From the NCBI GenBank assembly GCA_029961685.1, contig JARWKL010000008.1:10883981-10947980 (forward strand): a stretch of DNA of 64,000 nucleotides, given 5' to 3'. Position numbers and translations under genes: made by a program. The stretch is from Aristolochia californica. Taxonomy: Eukaryota > Streptophyta > Magnoliopsida > Piperales > Aristolochiaceae. Numbering within the stretch: the first letter of the stretch is position 1; each line of letters starts with the position of its first letter. This document shows, piece after piece, positions 1 through 14,500 of the stretch. The notes under the pieces were generated by a model. That model was given only the letters and a program-made list of their open reading frames with translations. It ran no database searches and was not told the DNA's origin.

Positions 1-3000
1 GCGTGTAAAGTGATTTATCATGCGTAATGGGCTATATTTTTGTAAGAAATGACTTATGGATTCGGAGTCACACTCAGTTAAAAATCCCTTGCCTCCCTCT
101 TTTCCCAACGATTGCGAAACCCAATATATAAAAACTAGAAATAGTTTACAATCCCTAAAATTACAGACACTTTTTGGAATTATCTCTCTCTACATTTATG
201 CATTTCAGTTTTTGATTCTTACTTTTTTCTTAAATCTAAACTTGAGTTTTCACTTTCCCTTCATCTGCTAAACAATTTTGATAAAAAGGCAAATAGATCA
301 CAACGAAGTGAAAATTTTAGAGTTTATGCGTGCAAAAAAATTAAAACAATAAAAAATGTATGTAAAGAAAATTTATTCACACACCACAAATGAGCACAAA
401 AGTTATGTTATACATGTTCGGTAAATTGCACTAGTTCAACCCTATAGCTTGGAATTTTATAAGAAAGTGATTTTAATCTAGAACTATTTTAAATATGGAT
501 ATGCATGCTTGAAACATGTTAAAGATGCAAATGACCTATGGATCGAAACCTTTTCAAGAGAATAACAAATGCTCATTAAATTCCAAAGTGTGCGTGCGAT
601 GGGATACTTACCCAAGTCAAACAAACCAATATTTTTCCCATTTAGAAAAAGCTGACCCAACAATCATAGATGATCGTAAAGTGATTTATCATGCGTAACG
701 GGCTATATTTTTGTAAGAAATGACTTATGGATTAGGAGTCAACACTCTGTTAAAAATCCCATGCCTCCGCCTTTTCCCGATGATTACGGAACCAAATATA
801 TAAAAACTAGAATGAGTTTACTGTCCCTAAAAATTATTGACACTTTTTGGAATTATCTTTCTCCACATTATTGCGATTCCATTTTAGATCTATACTTTTT
901 TCTTAAGTAAAAACTTGAATTTTCACTTTTCCTTCATCTCGTAAACAATTTTGATAAAAAAGCAAATAGATGACAACAAATTGAAAATTTTCGAGTTGAT
1001 GCATGGAAATTTTTTAAAACAATAACAAATTTAAGTAAAGAGAATATATTCACACACCAAAAATGAAGACAAAAGTTTTGTTATCCAAGTTTTGGAAATT
1101 CTACCAGTTCAACGCTAATAGCTTGGTATTTTATAAGAAAGAGATTTAAATCTACACATATTTTAAATATGGATATGCATGCTTGAAACATGTTAAAGAT
1201 GCAAATGACCTATGGATCGAAACCTTTTGAAGCGAATAACAAATGCTCATTAAATCCTCAAGTGTGCGTGCTATGGGATATTTTCCCATTTACAAAAAGT
1301 TGACCCAAAAATCATAGATCTATGATAGTAAAGTGATTTATTAAGCATAACGGACTATATTTTTGTAAGAAATGACTTATGGATTGGGAGTCAACACTCG
1401 GTTAAAAATTCACCTCCTCACCCTTTTCCCGACGATTGCGAAACCCAATATATAAAAACTAAAACGAGTTTACATTCCCTAAAACCTACAGACACTTTTT
1501 GGAATTATCTCTCTCTACATTTATGCATTTCAGTTTTAGATGCATACTTTTTTCTTAAATCAAAACTTGAGTTTACACTTTCCCTTCATCTCGAAAAGAA
1601 ATTTGTTAAAGAGGCCAATAGATCACAATGAAGTGAAAATTTTTGGGTTTATGCATTCAAAAAATTTAAAACAATAACAAATGTAAGTAAAGAAAATTTA
1701 TTAACACACCACAAATGAGCACAAAGGTTTTGTTATCCAAGTTTTTGGAATTCCACTAGTTCAACCCTAATAGCTTGGAATTTTATAAGAATGTGTCTAC
1801 AACTATTTTAAATATGGATATGCATGCTTGAATCATGTTAAATATGAAAATGACCTATGGATCGAAACCTTTTGAAGAGAATAACAAATGCTTATTAAAT
1901 TCTCAAGTGTGCGTGTTGTGGGATATTTACCCGAGTCAAACAAACCATTATTTTTCCCATATAGAAAAAGTTGACCCAACAATCATAGGTGATTGTAAAG
2001 TGATTTATCATGCTTAATGGGCTATATTTGTGTGAGAAATGACTTATGGATTGGGAGTCAACACTCAATTAAAAATCCCATGCCTCCTTTTCCCGACGAT
2101 TACGAAACCAAATATATAAAAAATAGAAGGAGTTTACAATCCCTAAAAATTACAGACACTTATTGGATTTATCTCTCTCTACATTTGTTCATTTCTATTT
2201 TAGATATATACTTTTTTCTTAAATCAAAACTTGAGTTTTCAGTTTTCCTTCATCTCGTAAACAATTTTGATAAAAAGGCAACTAGATCACAATGAAGTGA
2301 AAATTTTAGAGTTGATCATGCAAAATTTTTAAAACAATAACAAATGTAAGGTAAGAAAATTTATTCCCACACCACAAATGAGCACAAAAGTTTTTTAATC
2401 CAAGTCTGGGAAATTCCACTAGTTCAACCCTAATAGATTGGAATTTTATAAGCAAGAGATTTACATCTACACATGTTTTAAATATGAATTTGCATGCTTG
2501 AAACATGTTAAAGATACGAATGACCTATGGATCAAAACCTTTTGAAAAGAATGAAAAATGTTCATTAAATTCTTAAGTGAGCGTACGGTGGGATATTTAC
2601 CCGAGTCAAACAAGTCATTATATTGCCCATTTACAAAACGCTTAGCCAACAATCATAGATGCGTGTAAAGTGATCTAACATGCCTAACAGGCTATATTTT
2701 TTGTAAGAAATGACTTATGGATTGGGAGTAAACACTTAGTTAAAAATGCCGTGCCTCCCCCTTTTCCCGATGATTGTGAAACCCAACATATATAAACTAG
2801 AAAGAGTTTACAATCCCTAAATATTACAAACATTGTTGTAAATTATCACTCTCAACAATTGTGCATTCCATTTTAGAAGTATAATTTTTTTTTAAATCAA
2901 AGCTTGAGTTTTCACTTTCCTTTCACCTCGTAAACAATTTTGATAAAAAGGCACATATATCACAACGAAGTGAAAATTTTAGAGTTGATGCATGGAAAAA

Positions 3001-4511
3001 ATTTATAAAAATAACAAATTTAAGTAAAGAAAATTTATTCACACACCACAAATGAGCACAAAAGTTTTGTTATCCAAGTTTGATAAATTCCACTTGTTCA
3101 ACCCAAATAGCTTGGAATTTTATAAGAAAGTGATTTAAATCTAGACATGTTTTAAATATGGATATGCATTCGTGAAACAAGTTAAAGAAGAAAATGACCT
3201 ATCGATCTAAACCTTTTGAAGAGTATAACAAATGCTCTTTAAATTCTCAAGTGAGCGTGCGGTGGGATATTTACCCAAGTCAAACAAGCCATTATTTTGC
3301 CCTTTTACAAAAAGCAGACCCAAAAATCATACATCTATGATTGTAAAGTGATTTATCATGCGAAATAGGCTATATTTTTTTGTAGGAAATGACTTAAGGA
3401 TTGGGAGTCAACACTCAATTATAAATCCCACACATTACCCTTTTCCCGACAATCGCGAAACCCGATATGTAAAAACTAGAAAGAGTTTACAATCCCTAAA
3501 AATTACAGACACTTTTTGGAATTATCTCTCTCTACATTTATGCATTTCATTTTTACATGTATACTTTTTTCTTAATTCAAAACTTGAGTTTTCACTTTCC
3601 CTTCATCTTGTAAACAATTTTGATAAAAAGGCAAATAGATCACAACGAACTGAAAATTTTAGAGTGTATGCATGCAAAAAATTTAAAACAATAACTAATG
3701 TAAGTAAAGAAATTTTAATCACACACCACAAATGAGCACAAAAGTTTTGTTATCCAAGTTTGGGAAATTCCACTAGTTCAACCCTAATAGCTTGGAATTT
3801 TATAAGAAAGAGATTGAAATCTACAAATGTTTTAAATATAGATACGCATGCTTGAAACATGTTAAAGATGCAAATGACCAGTGGAACCAAACCTTTTAAA
3901 GAAAATGACAAATACACATTAAATTCTGAATTGAGCGGGAGGTGGGATATTTACCCGACTCAAACAAGCCATTATTTTGCCCATTTACAAAAAGCTTACC
4001 CAACAATCATAGATGTGTGAAAAGTGATTTATCATGCGTAACGGGCTAAATTTTTGTATGATATGATTTATGGATTGGGAGTCAACACCCAGTTAAAAAT
4101 CCCTCGCCTCCCCCATTTCCCGACGATTGTGAAACCCAATATATAAAAACTAGAGAGAGTTTAAAATCACTAAAAATTACAGACACTTTTTGGAATTATC
4201 TCCCATTTTAAATGTATACTTTTTTCTTAAATCAAAACCTGAATTTCCACTTGCCCTTCATCTCGTTAACAATTTTGATAAAAAGGCATATAGATCACAA
4301 CGAAGTGAAAATTTTAGAGATGATGCATGAAAAAAGTTTAAAACAATAACAAATGTACGGAAAGAAAATTTATTAACACACCACAAATGAGCACAAAAGT
4401 TTTGTTATCCAAGTTAAACCCTAATAGCTTGGAATTTCAAAAGAATGAGATTTCAATCCACACATGTTTTCAATATGGATATGCATCCTGAAACATGTTA
4501 AAGATGCAAAT
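1..4511 (+). repeat. Mixed monomers, left part of array
   Basis: Landmarks (first base of GACCT) are at 533, 1207, 1852, 2522, 3196 and 3876; the next is at 4512. Units are 674, 645, 670, 674, 680 and 636 bp. The window opens inside a monomer. The first about 1 kb (TTTATGCATTTCAG, CCTATAGCTTGGAATTT, CCAAAGTGTGCGTGC, TTTTCGAGTTGATG) reappears near 18.4 kb. The 636-bp unit (3876-4511) lacks part of the CTCTCTCTACATTTGTGC segment near 4200 and part of the TTTGGGAAATTCCACTAGTTC segment near 4415. No gene-like feature is seen. Confidence 0.93.
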
Positions 4512-7500
4512 GACCTATGGATCGAAACCTTTTGAAGAGAATGACAAACGCTCAATAAATTCTCATGTGAGCGTGTGGTGGGATATTTACCCTAGTCAAA
4601 CAAGCAATTATTTTGGTCATTGACAAAAAGCTGACCCAACAATCATAGATGCGTGTAAAGTGATTTATCATGCGTAACGGGCTATATTTTTGTAAGAAAT
4701 GACTTATGGAATGGGAGTCAACACTCAGTTAAAAATCCCATGCCTCCCCCTTTTCCCGACGATTGCAAAACCCAATATATAAAAACTAGAAATAGTTTAC
4801 AATCCCTAAAAATTACAGACACTTTTTGGAATTATCTCTCTCTACGATTGTGCATTTCCATTTTATATGTATACTTTTTTCTTTAATCAAAACTTGAGTT
4901 TTCACTTTCCCTTTATCTCGTAAATAATTTTGACAAAAAGGCAAATAGATCACAACGAAGTGAAAATTTTAGAGTAGATGCTTGGAAAAATTTAAAACAA
5001 TAAAAAATGTAAGTATAGAAAATTTATCCACACACCACAAATGAGCACAAAAGTTTTGATATCCAAGTTTGGGAAATTCAACTAGTTCAACCCTAATAGT
5101 TTGGAATTTGCTAAGAAAGAGATGTAAATCTACACATCTTTTAAATACGGATATGCATGCTTGAAAGATGCAAATGACCTATGGATCGAAACTTTTTGAA
5201 AAGAATAACAAATGCTCATTAAATTTTCTAGTGAGCGTGAGGTGGGATATTTACCCGAGTCAAACAAGCCATTATTTTGCCCATTAACAAAAAACTTACC
5301 CAACAATCATAGATGCGTGTAAAGTGATTTATTAACCGTAACGGGCTATATTTATGTAAGAAATGACTTATGGATTGGGACTCAACACCTAGTTAAAAGT
5401 CCCTCGCCTCCCCCTTTTCCCGACGATTGCAAAACCCAATATAGAAAAAGTAGAAAGAGTTTAAAATCACTAAAAATTAAAGAAACTTTTTGGAATTATC
5501 TCTCTCCACGATTGTGCATTTCCATTTTAGATTTATACTTTTTTTCTTAAATCAAAACTTGAGTTTCCACTTGCCCTTCATGTCGTAAACAATTTTGATA
5601 AAAAGGCAAATAGATCACAACGAAGTGAAAATTTTAGAGTTGATGCATGAAAAAAAGTTTAAAACAACAACAAATGTAAATAAAGAAAATTTATTCACAC
5701 ACCACAAATGAGTTCAAAAGTTTTGTTATCCAAGTTTGGGAAATTCCACTAGTTCAACCTTAATAGCTTGGAATTTGATAAGAAAGAGATTCAAACCTAC
5801 ACATGTTTTAAATATGGATATGCATGCTTTAAACATGTTAAATATTCAAATGACCTATGAATCGAAACCTTTTGAAGAGAATGACAGATGCTCATTAAAT
5901 TCTCAAGTGAGTGTGCGGTGGGATATTTACCGGAGTCAAACAAGCCATTATTTTTCCCATTTAAAAAAAGCTGACCCAACAAACATAGATGCGTGTAAAT
6001 TGATTTATCATGTGTAACGGGCTAAATTTTTTTAAGAAATGACTTATGGATTTGGAACCAAAATACATTTAAGAATCCCCCACCTCCCCTTTCTCCTGGC
6101 GATTAAGAAACCCAATAAATAAAAACTAGAAAGAGTTTACAATCCCTAAAAATTACAGACACTTTTTGGAATTATCTCTCTCTACTTTTGTGCATTTCCA
6201 TTTTAGATGTAAACTTTTTTCTTAAATCAAAACTTGAGTCTTCACTTTCCCCTCATCACGTAAATAATTTTTTTAAAAAGGCAAATAGATCACAACGAAG
6301 TGAAAATTTTAGAGTTGATGCATGGAAAAATTTTTAAACAATGACAAATGGTTGTAAATAAAATTAATTCACACACCACAAATGAGCACAATAGTATTGT
6401 TATCCAAGTTTGGGAAATTCCACTTGTTCAACCCTAACAGCTTGGAATTTTATAAGATAGAGATTTAAATCTACATATGTTTTAAATCTGGGTATGCATG
6501 CTTGAAACATGTTAAAGATGCAAATGACCTATGGATCGAAACCTTTTGAAGAGTATAACAAATGTTCATTAAATTCTCAAGTGAGCATGTGGTGGGATAT
6601 TTCTCTTAGTAAAACAAGCCATTATTTTGCCCATTTACAAAAGGCAGACCCAAAAATCAAAGATCTTTGATTCTAATTGATTTATCATGCATAACGGGCT
6701 ATATTTTTGTAAGAAATGACTTATGGATTTGGAGTCAACACTCAATTAAAAACCCCCTGCCTGCCTCTTTTCCCGACGATTGCGAAAGAAAATATATAAA
6801 AACTAGAAAGACTTTACAATCCCTAAAAATTATAGACACTTTTTGGAATTATCATTCTCAACAATTGTGCATTTCCACTTTAGATGTATACTTTTTTCTT
6901 GAGTTTTCACTTTCCCTTCATTGCGCAAACAATTTTGATAAAAAGGCAAATAGATCACAACAAAGTGAAAATTTTAGAGTTGATGTATGGAAAAAATTTA
7001 AAACAATAACGAATGTAAGTAAAGAAAATTTATTCACACACCACAAATGAGCACAACAATTTTGTTATCCAAGTTTGGGAAATTCCCCTAGTTCAACCCT
7101 AATAGCTTGGAATTTTATAAGAAAGAGATTTAAATCTACATATGTTTTAAATCTGGATATGCATGCTTGAAATATGTTAAATATGCAAATGACCTATGGA
7201 TTGAAAACCTTTTGAAGAGTATAACAAATGTTCATTAAATTCTCAAGTGAGCGTGTGGTAGGATATTTACTCGAGAAAAACAAGAAATTTTTTGCCCATT
7301 TTCAAAAGGTTGACCCAAAAATCAAAGATCTTTGATTGTAATGTGATTTATCATGCGTAACGAGCTATATTTTTGTAAGAAATGACTTATGGATTGGGAG
7401 TCAACACTCAATTAAAAATCCCCTGCCCCACCCTTTTCTCGACGATTGCGAAAGCCAATATATAAAAACTAGAAAGAGTTTACAATCCCTAAAAATTACA

Positions 7501-8510
7501 GACACTTTTTGGAATTATCTCTCTCTATATTTCTGCATTTCAGTTTTAGATGTATACTTTTTTTCATAAATCAAAATTGAGTTTTCACTTTTCCTTCATC
7601 TCGTAAAAAAATTTCTTAAAAAGGCAAATAGATCACAACGAAGTGAAAATTTTAGAGTTTATGCTTGCAAAAAATTTATTCACACACTACAAATGAGCAC
7701 AAAAGTTTTTTTATCCAAGTTTGGGAAATTCCACTAGTTCAATCCTAATAGCTTGAAATTTTATAAGAACGAGATTCAATTCTTCACATGTTTTAAATAT
7801 GGAGATACATGCTTGAAACATGTTAAATATGCAAATGACCTATGGATCCAAACCTTTTGAGAGAATGACAAATGCTCTTTATGTTCTCAAGTGAGCGTGG
7901 GGTGGGATATTTACCCGACTCAAAGAAGCCATTATTTTGGCCTTTTACCAAAAGTTGACCCAACAATCATAGATGTGTGTAAAGTGATTTAACATGCGTA
8001 ACGGGCTATAGTTTTGTAAGAATTGACTTATGGATTGGGAGTTAGCACTCAGTTAAAAATCCCTCGCCTCCCCCTTTTCCCAACGATTGCCGAACCCAAT
8101 ATATAATAACTAGAAAGAGTGTACAATCCCTAAAAATTACAGACACTTTTTGGAATTATCTCTCTATACATTTATGCATTTCCATTTTAGATGTATACTT
8201 TTTTCTTAAATCAAAACTTGAGTTTCGCCTTTCCCTTCATCTCATAGACAATTGTAATAAAAAAGGTAAAAAGATCACAACGAAGTGATAAATTTAGAAT
8301 TTATACATGAAAAAAAATTACAACAATAAAAATTATATATAAAGAAAATTTATTCACATACCATAAATGCGCACAAAATTTTTGTTATCCAAGTTCAGGA
8401 AATTCCGCTAGTTCAACCCTAACAACTTAGAATTCTATTAGAAAGTGATTTAAATCTACACATGTTTTAAATATGGATATGAATGTTTGAAACATGTTAA
8501 AGATGCAAAT
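4512..8510 (+). repeat. Higher-order repeat copy a (six monomers)
   Basis: Units between landmarks are W 4512-5175, X 5176-5851, Z 5852-6525, P 6526-7190, Q 7191-7836 and R 7837-8510. W is marked by GGGAAATTCAACTAGTTC and GAGATGTAAATC. X is marked by AGTTTAAAATCAC, TTTCCACTTGCCC and GCTTTAAACATG. Z is marked by CCAATAAATAAAAACTAG and GAGTCTTCAC, and its first bases after the landmark include GACAGATG. P is marked by AAGACTTTACAATCC and ATTCTCAACAATTG. The W-X-Z order is repeated in the next three blocks, which is what defines the HOR. Q and R are less distinctive; R carries CAACGATTGCCGAACCC. Confidence 0.75.
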
Positions 8511-9457
8511 GACCTATGGATAAAAACCTTTTGAAGAGAATGACAAATGCTCATTAAATTGACAAGTGAGCTTGCGGTGGGATATTTACCCTACTTAAAC
8601 AAGCCATTATTTTGCCCGTTTACAAAACACTGACCCAACAATCATAGATGCGTGTAAAGTGATTTAACATGCCTAACGAGCTATATTTTTGTAATAAATG
8701 ACTTACGGATTGGGAGTCAACACTCTATTAAACATCCCCCGCCTCCCCCTTTTCCCGATGAAAGCGAAACCTAATATATAAAAACTAGAAAGAGTTTGCA
8801 TTCCCTAAAAAATACAGGCACTTTTAGGAATTATCTCTCTCTACATTGGTGCATTTTGATTTTATGTGTACACTTTTTTCTTTAGTCAAAACTTGAGTTT
8901 TCACTTTCCCATCATCTCGTAAATAATTTTGATAAAAAGGCAAATAGATCACACCGAAGTGAAAATTTTACAATTGATGCATGGAAAAAATTTAAAACAT
9001 TAATAAATGTAAGTAAAGAAAATTTATTCACACACCACAAATGAGCACAAAATTTTTGTTATCCAAGTTTGGGAAATTCAACTAGTTACCCCCTAATAGC
9101 TTGGAATTTTCTAAGAAAGAGATGTAAATCTACACATGTTTTAAATACGGATATGCATGCTTGAAACATATTAAAGATGCAAATGACCTATGGATCGAAA
9201 TCTTTTGAAAAGAATAACAAATGCTCATTAAACTCTCAGTGAACGTGAGGTGGGATATTTACCCGAGTAAAACAAGCCATTATTTTGCCCAATAACAAAA
9301 ACTGACCCATCAATCATAGATGCGTGTAAAGGTATTTACCAAGTGTAACGGGCTATACTTATGTAAGAAATGACTTATGGATTGGGAGTTAACAACCAGT
9401 TAGAAACCCCTCGCCTCCCCCTTTTCCCGACTATTGCGAAACCCAATATATAAAAAC

Positions 9458-10172
9458 TAGAAAGAGTTTAAAATCAATAAAAATTACAGACACTTTTTGG
9501 AATTATCTCTCTATGATTGTGCATTTCCATTTTAGATGTATACTTTTTTCTTAAATAAAAACTTGAGTTTCCACTTGCCCTTCATCTTGTAAACAATTTT
9601 TATAAAAAGGCAAATAGATCACAACAAAGCGAAAATTTTAGAGTTGATGCATGAAAAAAGTTTAAAACAATAACAAATGTAAGTAAAAAAAAAATTTCAC
9701 TCACCAAAAATGAGCACAAATGTTTTGTTATCCAAGTTATGGAAATTCCACTAGTTCAACTTTAATAGCTTGGAATTTAATAAGAAAGAGATTCAAATCT
9801 ACACATGTTTTAAAATAGAAAGAGTTTAAAATCACTAAAAAATATAGACACTTTTTGGAATTATCTCCCTCTACGATTGTGCATTTCCATTTTAGATATA
9901 TACTTTTTTCTTAAATCAAAAGTTGAGTATCCACTTGCCCTTCATTTCGTAAACAATTTTGTTAAAAAGGCAAATAGATCACAACGAAGCGAAAATGTTA
10001 GTGTTGATGCATGAAAAAAATTTAAAACAATAAAAAATGTAAGTAAAAAAAATTTATTCACACACCACAAATGAGCACAAAAGTTCTTTTATCCAAGTTT
10101 GGGAAATTCCACTAGTTCAACCCTAATAGCTTGAAATTTTATAAGAAAGTGATTCAAATCTACACATGTTTT
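9458..10172 (+). repeat. Out-of-register 357-bp tandem duplication inside an X monomer
   Basis: The interval between landmarks 9185 and 10215 is 1,030 bp instead of 674. Bases 9458-9815 run from TAGAAAGAGTTTAAAATCA to ACACATGTTTTAAA. At 9812-9816 the sequence jumps straight back to ATAGAAAGAGTTTAAAATCAC and repeats the segment to about 10172. Both halves share GAAGCGAAAA or AAAGCGAAAA, a change I do not see in the other copies read, plus the X marks. This fits duplication of one monomer's own sequence better than a deletion between two monomers. The junction shares a short TAAA with both parents. Confidence 0.72.
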
Positions 10173-11108
10173 AAATATGGATATGCATGCTTTAAACATG
10201 TTAAAGATGCAAATGACCTATGGATTGAACCTTTTGGAGAGAATGACAGATGCTCATTAAATTCTCAAGTGAGCATGCAGTGGGATATTTACCGGAGTCA
10301 AACAAGCCATTATTTTGCCCATTTACAAAAACCTGACCCCACAGTCATAGATGCATGTAAAGTGATTTATCATGCATAACGGGCTAATTTTTTTGTAAGA
10401 AATGACTTATGGATTTGGAGCCAAAACTCAGTTAAAAATTCCCCACCTCCCCTTTTTCTTGACGATAAAAAAACCCAATAAATTAAAACTAGAAAGAGTT
10501 TACAATCCCTAAAAATTACAGACACTTTTTGGAATTATATCTCTCTTCTTTTGTGCATTATCATTTTAGATGTAAACTTTTTTTTAAATCAAAATTTGAG
10601 TCTTCACTTTCCCTTCATCTCATAAACAATTTTGATAAAAACGCACATAGATCTCAACGAAGTGAAAATTTTAGAGTTGATGCATGGAAAAATTTTAAAC
10701 AACAACAAATGTATGGAAATAAAATTAATTCACACACCACAAAAGAGCACTAAGGTTTTGTTATCCAAGTTTGGGAAACTCCACTTATTCAACCCTAATA
10801 GCTTGGAATTTTATAAGAAAGAGATTTAAATCTACACATGTTTTAAATATGGATATGCACGTTTCAAACGTGTTAAAGATACAAAGACCTATGGATCAAA
10901 ACCTTTCGAAGAGAATGACTAATGCTCATTAAATTCTCAAGTGAGTGTTCAGTGGGATATTTACCCAACTCAAACAGGCCATTATTTTGCCCATTTACGA
11001 AAAGCTGACCCAACAATCATAGATGTGTGTGAAGTAATTTATCATGAACAGGCTGTATTTTTGAAAAGAGATGCCTTATGGATTGGGAGTCAACATTCAG
11101 TTAAAGAT

Positions 11109-11124
11109 CCCCCCACCCCCCCCC
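11109..11124 (+). repeat. Expanded C-tract (C6-A-C9)
   Basis: The conserved C-rich tract that normally reads like CCCCCGCCTCCCCC is here six C, one A, then nine C, followed by TGTCTCTTTTCC. The opposite strand is correspondingly G-rich. The change could be replication slippage or an assembly or base-calling error in a homopolymer. Confidence 0.8.
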
Positions 11125-11565
11125 TGTCTCTTTTCCTTACGATTGCAAAACCCAATATATAAAACCTAGAAAGAGTTTACAATCCCTAAAAATTACAAAA
11201 ACTTTTTGGAATTATCTCTCTCTACATTTCTGCATTTCCATTTTAGATGTATACTTTTTTCTTAAAACAAAACTTGAGTTTTCACTTTACCATCATCTCG
11301 TAAACGATTTTGATAAAAAGGCAAATAGATCACAACGAAGTGAAAATTTTAGAGTTTATGCATGGAATTTTTTAAAAAAAATAAAAAATGTAAGAAAAGA
11401 AAATTTATTCACTCACCAAAAATGAAGACAAAAGTTTTGTTATCCAAGTTTTGGAAATTCCACAAGTTCAACCCTAATAGCATGGAATTTTAAAAGATAG
11501 AGATTTAAATCCACACATGTTCTAAATATGGATATGCATGCTTGAAACATGTTAAAGATGTAAAC

Positions 11566-14500
11566 GACCTATGGATTGAAACCTTTTGAAGATAATGAAA
11601 AATGCTAAATAAATTCTCATGTGAGCGTGCGGTGAGATATTTACCCGAGTCAAACCAGCAATTATTTTGCCCATTGACAAAAATCTGACGCAACAATCAT
11701 AGATTCATGTAAAGTGATTTATCATGCATAATCGGCTATATTTTTTTATGAAATGACTTATGGATTGGGAGTCAACACTCAATTAAAAATCCCTTGCCTC
11801 TCCCTTTTCCCAACGATTGCGAAACCCAATATATAAAAACTAGAAATATTTTACAATCCCTAAAAATTACAGACACTTTTTGGAATTATATCTCTCTACA
11901 TTGGTGCATTTCTATTTTATATGTATACTTTTTTCTTTAATCAAAACTTGAGTTTTCACTTTCCCTTCATCACATAAATAATTTTGATAAAAAGGCAAAT
12001 ATATCACAACGAAGTGAAAATTTTAGAGTTGATGGTTGGAAAAAATTTAAAACAATAACAAAGGTAAGTCAAGAAAATTTATTCACACACCACAAATGAG
12101 CACAAAAGTTTTGATATCCAAGTTTGGGAAATTCAACTAGTTCAACCCTAATAGTTTGAAATTTGCTAAGAAAGAGATGTAAATCTACACATGTTTTAAA
12201 TACGGATAAGCATGTTTGAAACATGTTAAAGAAGCAAATGACCTATGGATCGAAACCTTTTTAAAAGAATAACAAATGTTCATTAAATTCTCAAGTGAGT
12301 GTGAGGTGGGATATTTACCCGAGTCAAACAAACCATTATTTTTCCCATTAACAAAAAACTAACCCAACAATTATAGATGCGCGTAACGTGATTTATCAGG
12401 CGTAACTCGCTACATTTATGTATGAAATGACTTATGGATTGGGACTCAACACCGTGTTAAAAATCCCTCACCTCTCCCTTTTCCCGAAGATTGCGAAACC
12501 CAATATATAAAAACTAGAAAGAGTTTAAAATCACTAAAAATTACAGACATTTTTTGGAATTATCTCTCTCTACGATTGTGCATTTCCATTTTAGATGTAT
12601 ACTTTTTTCTTAAATCAAAACTTGAGTTTCCACTTGCCCTTTATCTCGTAAAATTTTTTGATAAAAAGGCAAATAGATCACAACAAAGTGATAATTTTAG
12701 AGATGATGCGTGAAAAAAAGTTTAAAACAACAACAAATGTAAGTAAAGAAAATTTATTGACACAACACAAATGAGCACAAAGGTTTTTTTATCCAAGTTT
12801 GGGAAATTCCACTAGTTCAACCTTAATAGCCTCGAACTTAATAAGAAAGAGATTCAAATCTTCATATGATTTAAATATGGATATGCATGCTTTAAACATG
12901 TTAAGCATGCAAATGACCTATGGATCAAAACCTTTTGAAGAGAATGACAGATGCTCATTAACTTCTCAAGGGAGTGTGCGGTGGGATATTTACCAGAGTC
13001 AAACAAGCCATTATTTTGCCAATTTAGAAAAAGCTGACCCAACAATAATAGATGCGTGTAAATTGATTTATCATGTGTAATGGGCTAAATTTTTGTTAGA
13101 AATGACTTATTGATAGGGAGACAAAACACAAGTAAAAATCCCTCGCCTCCCCTTTCTCCCGACGATTACGAAACCCAATAAATAAAAAATAGAATGAGTT
13201 TACAATCCCTAAAAATTACAGACACTTTTTGGAATTATCTCTCTCTACTTTTGTGCATTTCCATTTTAGATGTAAACTTTTTCATAAATCAAAACTTGAG
13301 TCTTGACTTTCCCTTCATCTCGTAAACAATTTTGATAAAAAGGAAAATAGATCACAACGAAGTGAAAATTTTAGAGTTGATGCACGGAAGAAATTTAAAA
13401 AAATAACAAATGTATGTAAAGAAAATTTATTCACACACCACAAATGAGCACAAAAGTTTTGTTATCAGAGTTTGGGAAATTCCACTTGTTCATCCCTAAT
13501 AGCTTTGAATTTTATAACAAAGAGATTTAAATCTTCTCATGTTTTGAATATGGATATGCATGCTTGAATTGTGTTAAAGATACGAATGACCTATGGATCA
13601 AAACCTTTTGAAGAGAATGACTAATGCTCATTAAATTCACAAATGAGCGTGCAGTGGGATATTTACCCGACTCAAACAAGCCATTATTTTACCCATTTAC
13701 AAAAAGCTGACCCAACAATCATAAATGCATGTAAAGTGATTTATCATGCGCAACAGGCTATATTTTTGTAAAGAAATGACTTATGGATTGGGAGTCAACA
13801 CTCAGTTAAAAATCCCCCGCCTGCCTCTTTTCCTGACGATTGCGAAAGCCAATATATAAAAACTAGAAAGACTTTACAATCCCTAAAAATTATAGGCACT
13901 TTTTGGAATTATCATTCTCAACAATTGTGCATTTCCATTTTAGATGTATACTTTTTTCTTGAGTTTTCACTTTCCCTTCATCTCGTAAACAATTTTAATG
14001 AAAAGGCAAATAGATCACAACGAAGTGAAAATTTTAGAGTTGATGTATGAAAAAAATTTAAAACATTAATGAATGTAAATGAATAAAATTTATTCACATA
14101 CCACAAATGAGCACAACAGTTTTGTTATCCAAGTTTAGGAAATTCCACTAGTTCAACCCTAATAGCTTGGAATTTTATAAGAAAGAGATTTAAATCTACA
14201 TATGTTTTAAATCTTGATATGCATGCTTGAAACATGTTAAAGATGCAAATGACCAATGGATCGAAACCTTTAGAAGAGAATGACAAATGCTCTTTAAATT
14301 CTCAAGTGAGCGTGGGGTGGGATATTTACCCGAGTCAAACAAGCCATTATTTTGCCCATTTACAAAAGGCTAACCCAACAATCATAGATGTGTGTAAGAA
14401 ATGACTTATGGATTGGGAGTTAACACTCAGTTAAAAATCCCCTGACTCCCCCTCTTCCCAACGATTGCCGATCCCAATATATAAAAACTAGAAAGAGTTT

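Larger units (their letters stand above)
8511..11565 (+). repeat. Higher-order repeat copy b (four monomers plus an internal duplication)
   Basis: Units are W 8511-9184, X 9185-10214 (extended by a 357-bp internal duplication), Z 10215-10885 and Y 10886-11565. W shows GGGAAATTCAACTAGTT and GAGATGTAAATC. X shows AAATCAATAAAAATT or AAATCACTAAAAA, and CCACTTGCCC, twice. Z shows AAACCCAATAAATTAAAAC and GAGTCTTCAC. Y shows CTTAAAACAAAACTTGAG, GTAAACGATTTTGAT and AATGAAGACAAAAG, a change from the usual GAGCAC. The unit starting at 10886 also contains the C6-A-C9 tract at 11109-11124. Confidence 0.78.

Noticed and set aside
3876..4511. TATATAAAAA motif in each monomer as a promoter TATA box
   Set aside because: AT-rich sequence gives such strings by chance. 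There is no associated transcript, initiator or gene.
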